Shown here piece after piece: positions 25,616 to 33,730 of a stretch of DNA of 55,512 nucleotides. The DNA lies in the NCBI GenBank assembly GCA_934746015.1, contig CAKVEW010000020.1:1-55512 (forward strand), given 5' to 3'. Source of the DNA: an uncultured Clostridium sp. GTDB taxonomy: Bacteria > Bacillota > Clostridia > Clostridiales > Clostridiaceae. The notes under the pieces are model-generated. The model saw nothing but the letters and a program-made list of their open reading frames with translations, was not told where the DNA came from and did no database searches. A program made the position numbers and the translations under genes. The stretch's first letter is position 1. Each line of letters opens with the position of its first letter.

Positions 25616-25849
25616 ATAGATAAGGATGAAATAATAAGAAGGGTTAGAAGCTTATATTTAGATTTGAATGAAATATGGGTTACCTCAAGTGCTGCATTAG
25701 TTTTACATGGAGTTAAAAAGAATGCAAGATATATAGGGTGGTTCACTTATTTATGGAATGAGTTGATTTTAAAAGATTATAATTATAAACAATTTGAAAA
25801 TGAGAGTAAATTATTTGTTGGTTATTTCTTTCTGGTTTATGTTTGTTAA
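25616..25849 (+). pseudogene. decayed nucleotidyltransferase-like gene fragment
   Basis: An open frame from 25616 reads DKDEIIRRVRSLYLDLNEIW and then VTSSAALVLHGVKKNARYIG, the start of small nucleotidyltransferase-like proteins. It then drifts (WNELILKDYNYKQF) into unrelated hydrophobic sequence and stops. GAGAGG precedes an ATA codon exactly where an ATG is expected, so the original start appears lost. The catalytic Asp pair expected after the ARDID-like position is replaced by ARYIG. I read this as an N-terminal remnant with an internal deletion. Confidence 0.5.
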
Positions 25850-25907
25850 AAAGGATATAATTAAAATATATTATTCAAGGCGAAAAACATTAATGGAGGG
25901 ATTAAAG

Positions 25908-26669
25908 ATGAATTTTAAGGATAATTGGAATGAGATGGCTAAAGCTTATGAAGATTTTACTGAAAGTGAAGATTCCTATAGTTATTCTATTGAATGGCCA
26001 TGCATAAAAGAAATGTTACCTAATCTAAATAATAAAGATATATTAGATCTAGGTTGTGGCACTGGAAGATTTACATTTTTACTTGAAGAAAAAGCTCCAA
26101 AGTCAATAAATGGGATAGATATTTCAGAAAAAATGCTTGAAATAGCAAAAGAAAAAGCAAAAACTAAGAAGTCTAAAGCTGAATTTATAGTAGGTAATAT
26201 ATCAGATATAGATAAATATAAAGGGCATTTTGACTTTATATTTTCTTCAACTACTTTTCACTATATTAGAGATATTAAAAAATTGTTTAGAAGTATATAT
26301 AATGTTTTAAATAACAATGGAATATGTATTATTTCTTTAATCCATCCAGTTTATTCTGCCAATTACCCGATAGACAAAAATGGAGAATTTCCTAGAGATG
26401 ATGAATGGCAGGTGCGTTATTTAGATAAAAATTTACGCTCATACATTCAGCCTTGGATTGAATATAATGAAAATATAGAAAACTATCTAAGTACAAGCTA
26501 TCATCATACTTTTTCAGATTATTTAAGTGCAGCACTTGAAGCTGGGTTTAGTGTTGAAAAAGTAGAAGAACCTATGCCTCCAGAAGAGTGGAAGGATAAA
26601 TATAAATATAGATATGAAGACTTTATTCAAACTCCAAGTTTTTTGATAATCAAGTTGAAGAAGTGTTAA
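25908..26669 (+). CDS. class I SAM-dependent methyltransferase
   Basis: The 253-residue protein has motif I DILDLGCGTGRFTF, an acidic residue in INGIDISEKML, and the post-I and motif IV region IFSSTTFHYIRDI, typical of ubiE/Methyltransf_11-like enzymes. The substrate is unknown. I start it at ATG 25908 behind GGAGGG (25895-25900); the longer frame from 25794 runs through the upstream remnant and is not supported. It follows a decayed gene and stands alone. Confidence 0.82.
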   Translation: MNFKDNWNEMAKAYEDFTESEDSYSYSIEWPCIKEMLPNLNNKDILDLGCGTGRFTFLLEEKAPKSINGIDISEKMLEIAKEKAKTKKSKAEFIVGNISDIDKYKGHFDFIFSSTTFHYIRDIKKLFRSIYNVLNNNGICIISLIHPVYSANYPIDKNGEFPRDDEWQVRYLDKNLRSYIQPWIEYNENIENYLSTSYHHTFSDYLSAALEAGFSVEKVEEPMPPEEWKDKYKYRYEDFIQTPSFLIIKLKKC

Positions 26670-26738
26670 CAAAGTGAGTTTATAATTGCATATTTAATGA
26701 AAAAATATTATATATAAAATGTACAATATAAATAGAAA

Positions 26739-26765
26739 AAGGTATGAGGATAAACTTCATACCTT
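26739..26765 (-). terminator. terminator of the Cys-rich protein gene
   Basis: AAGGTATGA and TCATACCTT form a nine-base stem; on the minus strand it is followed by TTTTTCTATTT. Confidence 0.65.
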
Positions 26766-26774
26766 AAATAATGA

Positions 26775-27014
26775 TTAATAATTAATACCAGCTTCTTTTA
26801 TATTATTAATATCACTTTGAGAACATGGAGTAACTGCATAAGTCATTTTACAATTTGGGCACACAGTTACAAAAGTCTCCATTGTAACATCTTCACCACA
26901 TGAACATTTTATTGGATAAGGAGTAGTTAATTTTAAATTTGCTTTTCCTTTTAATCTTAGTCTATCAACAATAGCTTTTCCATCATCTTTATTTGTTCCA
27001 CAACCACAACTCAT
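26775..27014 (-). CDS. small Cys-rich zinc-ribbon-like protein
   Basis: The 79-residue protein has SCGCGTN at the N terminus, CSCGEDV, and CPNCKMTYAVTPC. The CxC...CxxC pairs suggest a zinc ribbon, and the N-terminal CGC with two Cys could bind another metal. TAGGAGG precedes the start. It is a stand-alone gene; I do not recognise a characterised homologue and assign no function. Confidence 0.6.
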   Translation of the reverse strand: MSCGCGTNKDDGKAIVDRLRLKGKANLKLTTPYPIKCSCGEDVTMETFVTVCPNCKMTYAVTPCSQSDINNIKEAGINY

Positions 27015-27085
27015 AATTTTACCTCCTAAAGTTTTTACTTAATATTATCACAATAATAATTATACATAAACTATTAATTTAGTAT

Positions 27086-27099
27086 GTAACAATAGTTAC
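27086..27099. promoter_or_regulatory. GTAAC-N4-GTTAC dyad
   Basis: A perfect five-base dyad lies between the divergent Cys-rich gene and the SDR gene. It could be an operator for either; no -35/-10 pair is clear around it. Confidence 0.3.
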
Positions 27100-27215
27100 C
27101 AATTAATATTTTTAAAGAATTTTTGGTTATAATTTCTAACTTAGAAAAATACTAGTTCAAATTTCTCCTTAAGCTTTTAACTTGATAATATATTCTATAA
27201 GTGATAGTATGATAA

Positions 27216-27245
27216 TACTAACTAATTAATAATAATTAGTTAGTA
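27216..27245. promoter_or_regulatory. operator-like palindrome upstream of the SDR gene
   Basis: ACTAACTAATTA (27217-27228) and TAATTAGTTAGT (27233-27244) are perfect 12-base arms around ATAA, extendable by one pair. ACTAAC/GTTAGT half-sites are common in TetR- and MarR-type operators. It lies about 70 bases before the SDR start and has no T-tail, so it is unlikely to be a terminator. Confidence 0.5.
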
Positions 27246-27311
27246 ATAATTAATTGATAGTAATTGATTGGATAATATAAATTTAAAGATTTAACTAAGG
27301 AGGATTTATTA

Positions 27312-28046
27312 ATGGGACGTTTAAAAGATAAAGTGGCTATTATTACAGGGGGAGCACGTGGAATGGGTGCATCTCATGTGCGACTATTTGTAAAGGAAGG
27401 TGCAAAAGTTGTCTTTACAGACTTAAATGAAGAGGAAGGTAGAACATTAGAAGAAGAACTAGGTGGCAATGCAAAGTTTATTAAACAAGATGTTACTGAT
27501 GCTTCAGGTTGGGATAAAGTTGTAGAAGAAACTGAAAAAATATTTGGACCAGTTAATATTTTAGTTAATAATGCTGGAATAACTATGAATAAATCTATTT
27601 TAGAAATTACTGAAGAAGAGTATAGAAAAATTGTAGATATAAATCAAGTGTCAGTTTTTCTTGGAATTAAAGCATTAACTCCTTCTATGAAGAGAACAGG
27701 AACAGCTTCTATAATAAATATTTCATCTATGAATGGAATGGTAGGTGGAGCAATTGGTTATACAGATACGAAGTTTGCAGTTCGTGGAATGACAAAGGCA
27801 GCAGCACTTCAATTATCACCATTTGGAATAAGAGTTAACTCAGTACATCCAGGTGTAATAGAAACACCAATGGTTACAGAAGGAGATTCATATGAATTAA
27901 TCAAGAATTTTGCTAAGCAAATTCCAATGAGAAGAATGGCTAAACCTGAAGAAGTTTCAAATTTAGTTCTTTATCTTGCTTCAGATGAATCAAAATATTC
28001 AACAGGATCTGAATTCGTTATAGATGGTGGATTAACTGCAATGTAG
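27312..28046 (+). CDS. short-chain dehydrogenase/reductase
   Basis: The 244-residue classical SDR has the NAD(P) motif TGGARGMGASH, NNAG, Ser of IINISSMNG and catalytic Tyr/Lys in GYTDTKFAVRG. Asp at TDLNEEEG after the second strand favours NAD(H). The overall pattern resembles 3-alpha/20-beta-hydroxysteroid dehydrogenases and FabG-like enzymes (VNSVHPGVIETPM, SEFVIDGGLTA). Steroid, sugar or acyl substrates are all possible. CGT and CGA arginine codons are more frequent than in neighbours, which may hint at transfer. AAGGAGG precedes the start. Confidence 0.82.
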   Translation: MGRLKDKVAIITGGARGMGASHVRLFVKEGAKVVFTDLNEEEGRTLEEELGGNAKFIKQDVTDASGWDKVVEETEKIFGPVNILVNNAGITMNKSILEITEEEYRKIVDINQVSVFLGIKALTPSMKRTGTASIINISSMNGMVGGAIGYTDTKFAVRGMTKAAALQLSPFGIRVNSVHPGVIETPMVTEGDSYELIKNFAKQIPMRRMAKPEEVSNLVLYLASDESKYSTGSEFVIDGGLTAM

Positions 28047-28157
28047 ATTCAGCATATGATGTCTAAGGAATAGTGTAGTTATTTACTATAATATGTATAT
28101 ATAAATCACATATTTAACTTTCTTTTGGAAAAGATGAATTGATATATAATAAATAAG

Positions 28158-28190
28158 AAAAGCTTAGTGTTATATCACTGGGCTTTTCTT
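28158..28190. terminator. bidirectional terminator between the SDR and HNH genes
   Basis: AAAAGCTTAGTG (28158-28169) pairs with CACTGGGCTTTT (28176-28187) with two wobbles. T-rich tails exist on both strands. Confidence 0.7.
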
Positions 28191-28198
28191 TATCATAT

Positions 28199-28834
28199 TT
28201 ATTCCATTACTTTGTTTTCTAAGTTGCTACGTCTACAATCTAGAGGATTTAAATTTATGTGATGTACAAATTCTGATTCATTAGGATTCATTATAAGTTT
28301 ATCTAAATGAATTCTTCCTGCAGGTGTATTTGCAATAACCATAATTGTTCCATTTTTCTTATATTCAACCCAGCTAAACTCGTCAGTTATAACATTATTT
28401 AAATCTTCAGAAGAAATTAATGCCTTAGAATTAGGAATGCCGTATTTATTAGTTAGTATTATAGCAGTAGTGTTATCATCAACTTTTTCATATTGATTTT
28501 TTTGATTCCTTTGGATTATTTCTAAATTATCTTTTCTGTTATCTAACATATTTCCATTAATATGTTTAATAGGAGCTTTTGGACTAGTATTTAAAATAAC
28601 TGTTTGAAGACTCTTCTTTACAGGTTTAGTTCCTTTTGACTTACTTATGTTTTGAATTGTATAGGCATTAAAATCTTTATGCCATTCAGCAAACCAAGTT
28701 CCCATGGATTGTATTCTTTCAACATCATCAGCATCTATTTGGAAAACCAATTCTACACCATCTTTCTTTAAAGCAGTGGCATAAGCAATTTGATCTTTAA
28801 CATCAAATTTATTTCTAAAATTTTTATAATTCAT
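28199..28834 (-). CDS. HNH endonuclease-like protein with two HNH_3-type motifs
   Basis: The 211-residue protein carries two similar segments: IKHINGNMLDNRKDNLEI in the middle and VHHINLNPLDCRRSNLEN at the C-terminal end. Each fits the His-Asn-rich metal loop of HNH_3 endonucleases of homing type, so it may be an internal duplication. The N-terminal region has no assigned domain. I use ATG 28834, preceded by AGAAGG at ten bases; ATG 28855 has no ribosome-binding site. It is next to the initiator tRNA gene, a typical niche for small mobile endonucleases, but no intron or inserted target is visible. Confidence 0.6.
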   Translation of the reverse strand: MNYKNFRNKFDVKDQIAYATALKKDGVELVFQIDADDVERIQSMGTWFAEWHKDFNAYTIQNISKSKGTKPVKKSLQTVILNTSPKAPIKHINGNMLDNRKDNLEIIQRNQKNQYEKVDDNTTAIILTNKYGIPNSKALISSEDLNNVITDEFSWVEYKKNGTIMVIANTPAGRIHLDKLIMNPNESEFVHHINLNPLDCRRSNLENKVME

Positions 28835-28902
28835 TAAATATGTACCTTCTTTCATAATAATCTAAATAATTTAAATTTCTAATAAAATATTTTAAAAAAT
28901 AA

Positions 28903-28928
28903 AAAACCTTACATTAAGAGTAAGGTTT

Positions 28929-28929
<1 letters not shown>
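28903..28929 (-). terminator. terminator of the initiator tRNA gene
   Basis: On the minus strand AAAACCTTAC and GTAAGGTTTT form a ten-base stem directly after the tRNA CCA, followed by TTATTTTT. Confidence 0.8.
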
Positions 28930-29004
<75 letters not shown>

Positions 29005-29044
29005 ATATTAAGTTTACATATTAGCTTTGCTAACTTGTATCTTT

Positions 29045-29073
29045 AGTATAGCCTTAGCATAGATTAATGTCAA
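29045..29073 (-). promoter_or_regulatory. promoter of the initiator tRNA gene
   Basis: On the minus strand TTGACA (29068-29073), 17 bases, and TATACT (29045-29050) form a near-consensus promoter about 40 bases before the tRNA. Confidence 0.8.
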
Positions 29074-29354
29074 AGTGCTATAACACCATATTATGGCATA
29101 GGGCAACAAGAGGTGCCTCATCATATCAGATAATATAAAATACTATAAAATAGTAATTTCCTATAAATCAAGTTAAATTATATTTAGTAGTAATTGTAAT
29201 TTGTGGTTTTTAATACTAATGTTGTATAATAAATGTTTTTAATAAGTTATTAACTACAGAGGGATATAATAACCGAGTGGGAGTTATTACTTTTGTGGAT
29301 ATAACACAGTACAAATAAACATGGAAATAAGAGTTAGCGTAAAAACTAGCTCTT
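29074..29354. other. gene-free stretch ending in an orphan terminator
   Basis: I see no supported gene here. A clear terminator-like hairpin, AAGAGTTAG/CTAGCTCTT (29329-29337 and 29346-29354) with a T-rich tail, ends the stretch although no gene on the plus strand precedes it. AATAAC and GTTATT are inverted around 29264-29288. A small RNA or a decayed gene is possible. Confidence 0.35.
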
Positions 29355-29447
29355 TTACTATATTTTTGCTATTTTGTTTTAATCAATAATATTTTAAACT
29401 GAAAGAAGTTTGTCTTATATGGGTTTTTATGTTAATATTGTATAAGT

Positions 29448-29476
29448 ATAGTGTAATTATAATATAATTACACTAT
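29448..29476. promoter_or_regulatory. operator-like palindrome in the surface-protein promoter
   Basis: ATAGTGTAATTAT and ATAATTACACTAT are perfect 13-base arms around AAT. Two overlapping TATAAT hexamers lie within it, and a TTGTAT is at 29438-29443, so the palindrome covers a probable promoter. The cognate repressor is not in the window. Confidence 0.5.
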
Positions 29477-29535
29477 TAAAATAATATGGTTTTTAGTGAG
29501 AGTTGTTTCTCGCAAAAGAGTAAGGAGGAATTTTT

Positions 29536-31254
29536 ATGAAAAAACGTATTATGTCATTTCTTGTTTGTTGTTTTATGCTAGTTGGATTGTTACCAATACC
29601 AACAGTTGCTGAAGAAAGAGCAAGAAATGAATATGTGATTAATCCGAATGGAAGTTACTCAACAATTCAGAGCGCAATTGACGAAATTCAAAAAAAATAT
29701 AGTGAAGGTGAGTCCTATCTTATTACAGTACCAGATGGTGAATTTGATCGTTTTATTGTACCTCATGGCATTTCTAATATAACAATTCAAGGAAGTGATA
29801 ATACTGTGATCAAGACAGGAGAAGGTACTTCTATTCCTAACTTTAAATATGCTGACGACCAGGACACAATGGGTATTATTGTCTGGGGTGCTGATATTAC
29901 TTTGAAAAACTTAATAATTGATTGTGATTTTGATGATAGCAAATGGTATAATGCTGCTGTTTCTACACATGATTCTCATGCTGGTGCAGCTGATGAAAAA
30001 GATACCCAAGTAATCTTGAGTGGATGTACATTACGTGGAAATGGTATGGGCATTGGATTTATGCCACAAAGAAATTGCTTTACAGTAGAAAACTGCAATA
30101 TTTCTGGTTTTGAACAAGCAATTTATTTTGCAGGTGATGGTTATGTATCAAATGACACAAGTATTACTGGAACTACAATTTCAGATTGTACATTTGCTCT
30201 TCACGGCTATTATGGTGGTGAGGGTACAGTAAATCCTATGAATATTAGTGACAACACAATTATTGGTACTAACGAAAGATTCGCAATTATTGCAATAATG
30301 GATCAAAATAATACTGGATCACTAAAGGTTTCTATGGATAACAATAATTTTCAGTACACAATTGTAGGAGGTATTAATCTACGTAAGGAAGGTGATGTCA
30401 TCCAAGGCAGTCTTCAAGCTTTACAAAATAACAATAATTTTAACAGAACAAGTTTTATTGCTGATGCATATTGGTATAATGCTAATGAATATGGTACTAC
30501 TTATTATGCTCCTGAAATTGATGGCTGTATTGCAACATGGCATGCTAACCCATTAATGGAAGGTGGAAATATTGATGGATTGAAGGATAAAATAGAAGAA
30601 GCTCTTGAAGCTGCTGGAACTACAGGAAATGTAGTTGTATTAAATGCACCAGCTCAAGAAACATTTACACTTTCTAAAAATGCTATTCTTTTAAAAGAAT
30701 ATATAGATTTAGGTAATCTTGTTATCAAGAAGGAAATAGCAGGAGATTTAGCTAATAGTTCTGATGAGTTTAAATTCGAGTTATTGCTTACAAATGAAAA
30801 TGGCGAAGCATTAACAGGTACTTATGATTATATTGATGTTGATGGTAATGTTAAGCAATTGAAAGATGGAAAACTTGAATTTACATTGTCTGGGGATAAA
30901 CAAATTACAATTAAGAATTTGATGCCAGGAATAAAATATACAGTTAAAGAAGTTGACAGCAAGGGATATGCTAGTGAGCCATCTGAAGGATATAATGGAG
31001 TCATTGAGGCTGGGGAAAATCTTGTTAATTTTAAAAATACTTTAAAGACAGAACCTACAACACCAAGTGAGCCTAAAGATGATAATACAACACCAAATGA
31101 ATCTCAAAGTAATAAAGTTACTAGTGGTACTAAAGGTATAGTTTTCACTGGTGATAATTCCAATACGTATATATATATAGTTCTTGCAGCAACAGCACTT
31201 ATTATAATTGGTATAGCTGTATTTATGAATAAAAAAAATAATTCCGTAAAATAA
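29536..31254 (+). CDS. secreted beta-helix surface protein with pilin-like isopeptide domain and C-terminal anchor
   Basis: The 572-residue protein has a signal peptide (Lys-rich start, hydrophobic core, likely cut after TVA near residue 25). A right-handed beta-helix region (about 35-340) follows, resembling pectate-lyase-fold proteins, starting SYSTIQSAIDEIQ. At about 395-500 lies a Spy0128/Cna-B-like domain (IKKEIAGDLANSSDEFKFEL, KNLMPGIKYTVKE). A Thr/Pro/Ser-rich spacer precedes VFTGDNSNT, a hydrophobic helix and a Lys-rich tail. The sorting motif is degenerate (IVFTG instead of LPxTG). AAGGAGG precedes the start. Codon use includes more CGT and CTT than most neighbours. Polysaccharide binding or cleavage is inference. 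Confidence 0.72.
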   Translation: MKKRIMSFLVCCFMLVGLLPIPTVAEERARNEYVINPNGSYSTIQSAIDEIQKKYSEGESYLITVPDGEFDRFIVPHGISNITIQGSDNTVIKTGEGTSIPNFKYADDQDTMGIIVWGADITLKNLIIDCDFDDSKWYNAAVSTHDSHAGAADEKDTQVILSGCTLRGNGMGIGFMPQRNCFTVENCNISGFEQAIYFAGDGYVSNDTSITGTTISDCTFALHGYYGGEGTVNPMNISDNTIIGTNERFAIIAIMDQNNTGSLKVSMDNNNFQYTIVGGINLRKEGDVIQGSLQALQNNNNFNRTSFIADAYWYNANEYGTTYYAPEIDGCIATWHANPLMEGGNIDGLKDKIEEALEAAGTTGNVVVLNAPAQETFTLSKNAILLKEYIDLGNLVIKKEIAGDLANSSDEFKFELLLTNENGEALTGTYDYIDVDGNVKQLKDGKLEFTLSGDKQITIKNLMPGIKYTVKEVDSKGYASEPSEGYNGVIEAGENLVNFKNTLKTEPTTPSEPKDDNTTPNESQSNKVTSGTKGIVFTGDNSNTYIYIVLAATALIIIGIAVFMNKKNNSVK

Positions 31255-31269
31255 AAAAATTAAATTAGA

Positions 31270-31303
31270 GGAGCGATAGCCTGTAAGGCTGTGGCTCCTT
31301 TAT
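31270..31303 (+). terminator. terminator of the surface-protein gene
   Basis: GGAGCGATAGCC (31270-31281) pairs with GGCTGTGGCTCC (31287-31298) with one mismatch, followed by TTTAT. Confidence 0.75.
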
Positions 31304-31322
31304 CTGTTTTATTAAATTGCTT

Positions 31323-32705
31323 TTATTTACTTAAAAACTCATCAATAGCATTAGCAGCCTTTTTACCAGCGCCCATTGCTAGAATAACTGTAGCTGCTCC
31401 TGTAACAGCATCTCCACCAGCAAATACTCTTTCTCTTGATGTTAAGCCTGTTTCTTCTTCAGCTATTATACATTTTCTCTTATTTACATCTAACCCATAT
31501 GTAGTAGATGAAATTAATGGATTTGGTGATGTTCCTAGGGACATAATTACAGTATCTACATCTATAATAAACTCAGAGTTTGGAACTATTACTGGTTTCC
31601 TTCTTCCTGAGGCATCAGGTTCTCCAAGTTCCATTTTTACACATTTCATTCCATTAACCCAACCATTTGCATCTGTTAATATTTCTACAGGATTAGTTAA
31701 AAGATCGAAAATTACTCCTTCTTCCTTAGCATGATGTACTTCTTCAGCTCTTGCTGGAAGTTCAGATTCAGATCTTCTATAAACTATATGTACCTCTGAT
31801 CCTAGTCTTAAAGCAGTTCTAGCAGCGTCCATAGCCACATTTCCACCACCTACTACAGCTACTTTCTTTCCAACTTTAATAGGAGTAGAGTAGTCTTCTT
31901 TAAAGGCCTTCATAAGATTATTTCTTGTTAAGAATTCATTAGCAGAAGATACTCCGTTAGCATTTTCCCCTGGAATTCCCATAAAGTTTGGAAGTCCAGC
32001 TCCTGATCCTATAAATACAGCTTCATAATCTTCCTCATTCATTAATTGATCTATAGTTACAGTTCTTCCTACTATAACATTTGTTTCAATTTTTACTCCA
32101 AGCTTTTTAACATTTTCTATTTCATGCTTAACTACAGTATCCTTAGGAAGTCTAAATTCTGGAATACCATATACTAAAACTCCACCTGGCTCATGAAGTG
32201 CTTCAAATATAGTAACATCATAGCCTTTTTTAGCTAAGTCACCTGCACAGGTAAGTCCAGCTGGACCACTTCCTATTACTGCAACTTTTTTATTTTTATT
32301 AGGTACTACTTCAGTTAAATTTACATTATTTTCTCTTGACCAATCTGCTACAAATCTCTCTAGCTTACCTATAGCTACTGCATCACCCTTTATTCCTAGC
32401 ACGCATTTACCTTCACATTGGCTTTCTTGAGGACAAACTCTTCCACAAACTGCTGGAAGAGCACTAGATTTAGCAATGATTTTTGAAGCTTCCTCTATGT
32501 TATTATTTTTAACTTGATTGATAAATGAAGGTATATCAATAGATACAGGACAATCTCCAACGCACCTTGGATTTTTACAGTTTAAGCATCTTGAAGCCTC
32601 CTGAAGTGCTTCATCTAATGAATATCCTAAACATACTTCTTCAAAATTTCTAGCTCTTTCTTTTGGATCTTGCTCTTTTATTGGTGTTCTTATCATTCTA
32701 TTCAT
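31323..32705 (-). CDS. nfnB: NfnB/SudA-type NADPH oxidoreductase (GltD-like flavoprotein)
   Basis: The 460-residue protein has an N-terminal Fe-S domain (CLNCKNPRCVGDCP and CGRVCPQESQCEGKC), then FAD-binding VIGSGPAGLTCAGDLAKKG and NADPH-binding VVGGGNVAMDAARTALRLG, ending with GGDAVTGAATVILAMGAGKK. Such proteins are often annotated as glutamate synthase small chain, but the gene directly upstream encodes the partner flavoprotein, so it is the large subunit of an NfnAB ferredoxin:NADP oxidoreductase or a sulfide dehydrogenase. No glutamate synthase large subunit is present. It would balance NADH, NADPH and ferredoxin. Confidence 0.82.
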   Translation of the reverse strand: MNRMIRTPIKEQDPKERARNFEEVCLGYSLDEALQEASRCLNCKNPRCVGDCPVSIDIPSFINQVKNNNIEEASKIIAKSSALPAVCGRVCPQESQCEGKCVLGIKGDAVAIGKLERFVADWSRENNVNLTEVVPNKNKKVAVIGSGPAGLTCAGDLAKKGYDVTIFEALHEPGGVLVYGIPEFRLPKDTVVKHEIENVKKLGVKIETNVIVGRTVTIDQLMNEEDYEAVFIGSGAGLPNFMGIPGENANGVSSANEFLTRNNLMKAFKEDYSTPIKVGKKVAVVGGGNVAMDAARTALRLGSEVHIVYRRSESELPARAEEVHHAKEEGVIFDLLTNPVEILTDANGWVNGMKCVKMELGEPDASGRRKPVIVPNSEFIIDVDTVIMSLGTSPNPLISSTTYGLDVNKRKCIIAEEETGLTSRERVFAGGDAVTGAATVILAMGAGKKAANAIDEFLSK

Positions 32706-32752
32706 TATTTTAACCCCCTGTATTCATTTAAGTACATAATTATTATTAATAA

Positions 32753-33640
32753 TTAATGACTTCCACAGCCACATCCACCATGATGATGAGTACTGCCTTC
32801 TTCTTCTTTTAATATTTTTCTACCTTCTTCTGATTTATACATAGCTTGTCTTCTTATAGACTCATCAAAATTTACTAAATGCCCATCGAATTCTGGGCCA
32901 TCAACACATGCAAATTTAACTTCATCACCTACAGTTACTCTACAAGCACCGCACATTCCAGTGCCGTCCACCATTATTGGATTTAAACTTACTATAGTAG
33001 GGATATTTAATTCTTTAGTGAGAATTGTTACAAATTTCATCATTATCATTGGGCCTATAGCTATTATTAAATCATATTTTTTCCCTTGATTTATTACTAA
33101 TTCTTTTAAACAATCTGTTACTAGTCCTTTAAAGCCAGAGGAACCATCATCTGTAGCAATATATACATCATTAGCTACATTTTTAATTTCTTTTTCTAGT
33201 ATGACTATATCTTTATTTTTAGCTCCTATTATAACATCTGCCTTTATGCCATTTTGAGAAAGCCATTTAACTTGTGGATATACTGGGGCAGTTCCAACAC
33301 CACCAGCTACAAATATTATATTTTTAGACTTTAAGATTTCTAAATCTTCATGAACCATTTCAGATGGTTGTCCAAGTGGGCCAACAAAGTCTGCAAAATA
33401 TTCACCTTCTTCATATTTAGCCATTGTTTGAGTGGACTTTCCTAAAGTTTGAAATACTATTGTTACTGTACCTTTTTCTCTATTATAGTCACATATAGTT
33501 AGAGGAATTCTTTCTCCCTTTTCATCCATTTTAACTATAACAAATTGGCCAGGATAACAAGACTTAGAAACTCTTGGAGCTTCTATATCCATTAGATAAA
33601 TATTTGATGTTAATAAGCATTTTTTTACTATTTTGTACAT
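32753..33640 (-). CDS. nfnA: NfnA/SudB-type NAD and FAD-binding subunit
   Basis: The 295-residue protein is a ferredoxin-NADP-reductase-like subunit: PGQFVIVKMDEKGERIPLTI for FAD, FVAGGVGTAPVYPQ for the nucleotide, and a C-terminal 2Fe-2S loop MCGACRVTVG with a later Cys (FACVDG). It is the small subunit partner of the downstream gene (47 bases apart) and together they resemble electron-bifurcating NfnAB. The extreme C terminus is unusual: THHHGGCGCGSH, a His/Cys-rich tail that may bind metal. GGAGG precedes the ATG. Confidence 0.82.
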   Translation of the reverse strand: MYKIVKKCLLTSNIYLMDIEAPRVSKSCYPGQFVIVKMDEKGERIPLTICDYNREKGTVTIVFQTLGKSTQTMAKYEEGEYFADFVGPLGQPSEMVHEDLEILKSKNIIFVAGGVGTAPVYPQVKWLSQNGIKADVIIGAKNKDIVILEKEIKNVANDVYIATDDGSSGFKGLVTDCLKELVINQGKKYDLIIAIGPMIMMKFVTILTKELNIPTIVSLNPIMVDGTGMCGACRVTVGDEVKFACVDGPEFDGHLVNFDESIRRQAMYKSEEGRKILKEEEGSTHHHGGCGCGSH

Positions 33641-33730
33641 TTTTATTCCTCCGTAATTTAAGATTGATTAAATTAAGCTAATTAAGTTATTGTAATAACT
33701 TGTAATGCTAGTAATAACTTTTATTGCTTT

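Noticed and set aside
25794..25907. N-terminal extension of the methyltransferase
   Set aside because: The extra codons overlap the upstream gene remnant and precede a strong GGAGGG site, so the shorter start at 25908 is preferred.
31291..31734. A 147-residue plus-strand reading frame opposite the NfnB-like gene
   Set aside because: It lies wholly antisense to a gene with clear motifs, has no ribosome-binding site and shows no family pattern.
31323..32705. Glutamate synthase small subunit
   Set aside because: The GltD-like fold is real, but there is no large subunit, and the adjacent NfnA-like flavoprotein points to NfnAB or sulfide dehydrogenase instead.
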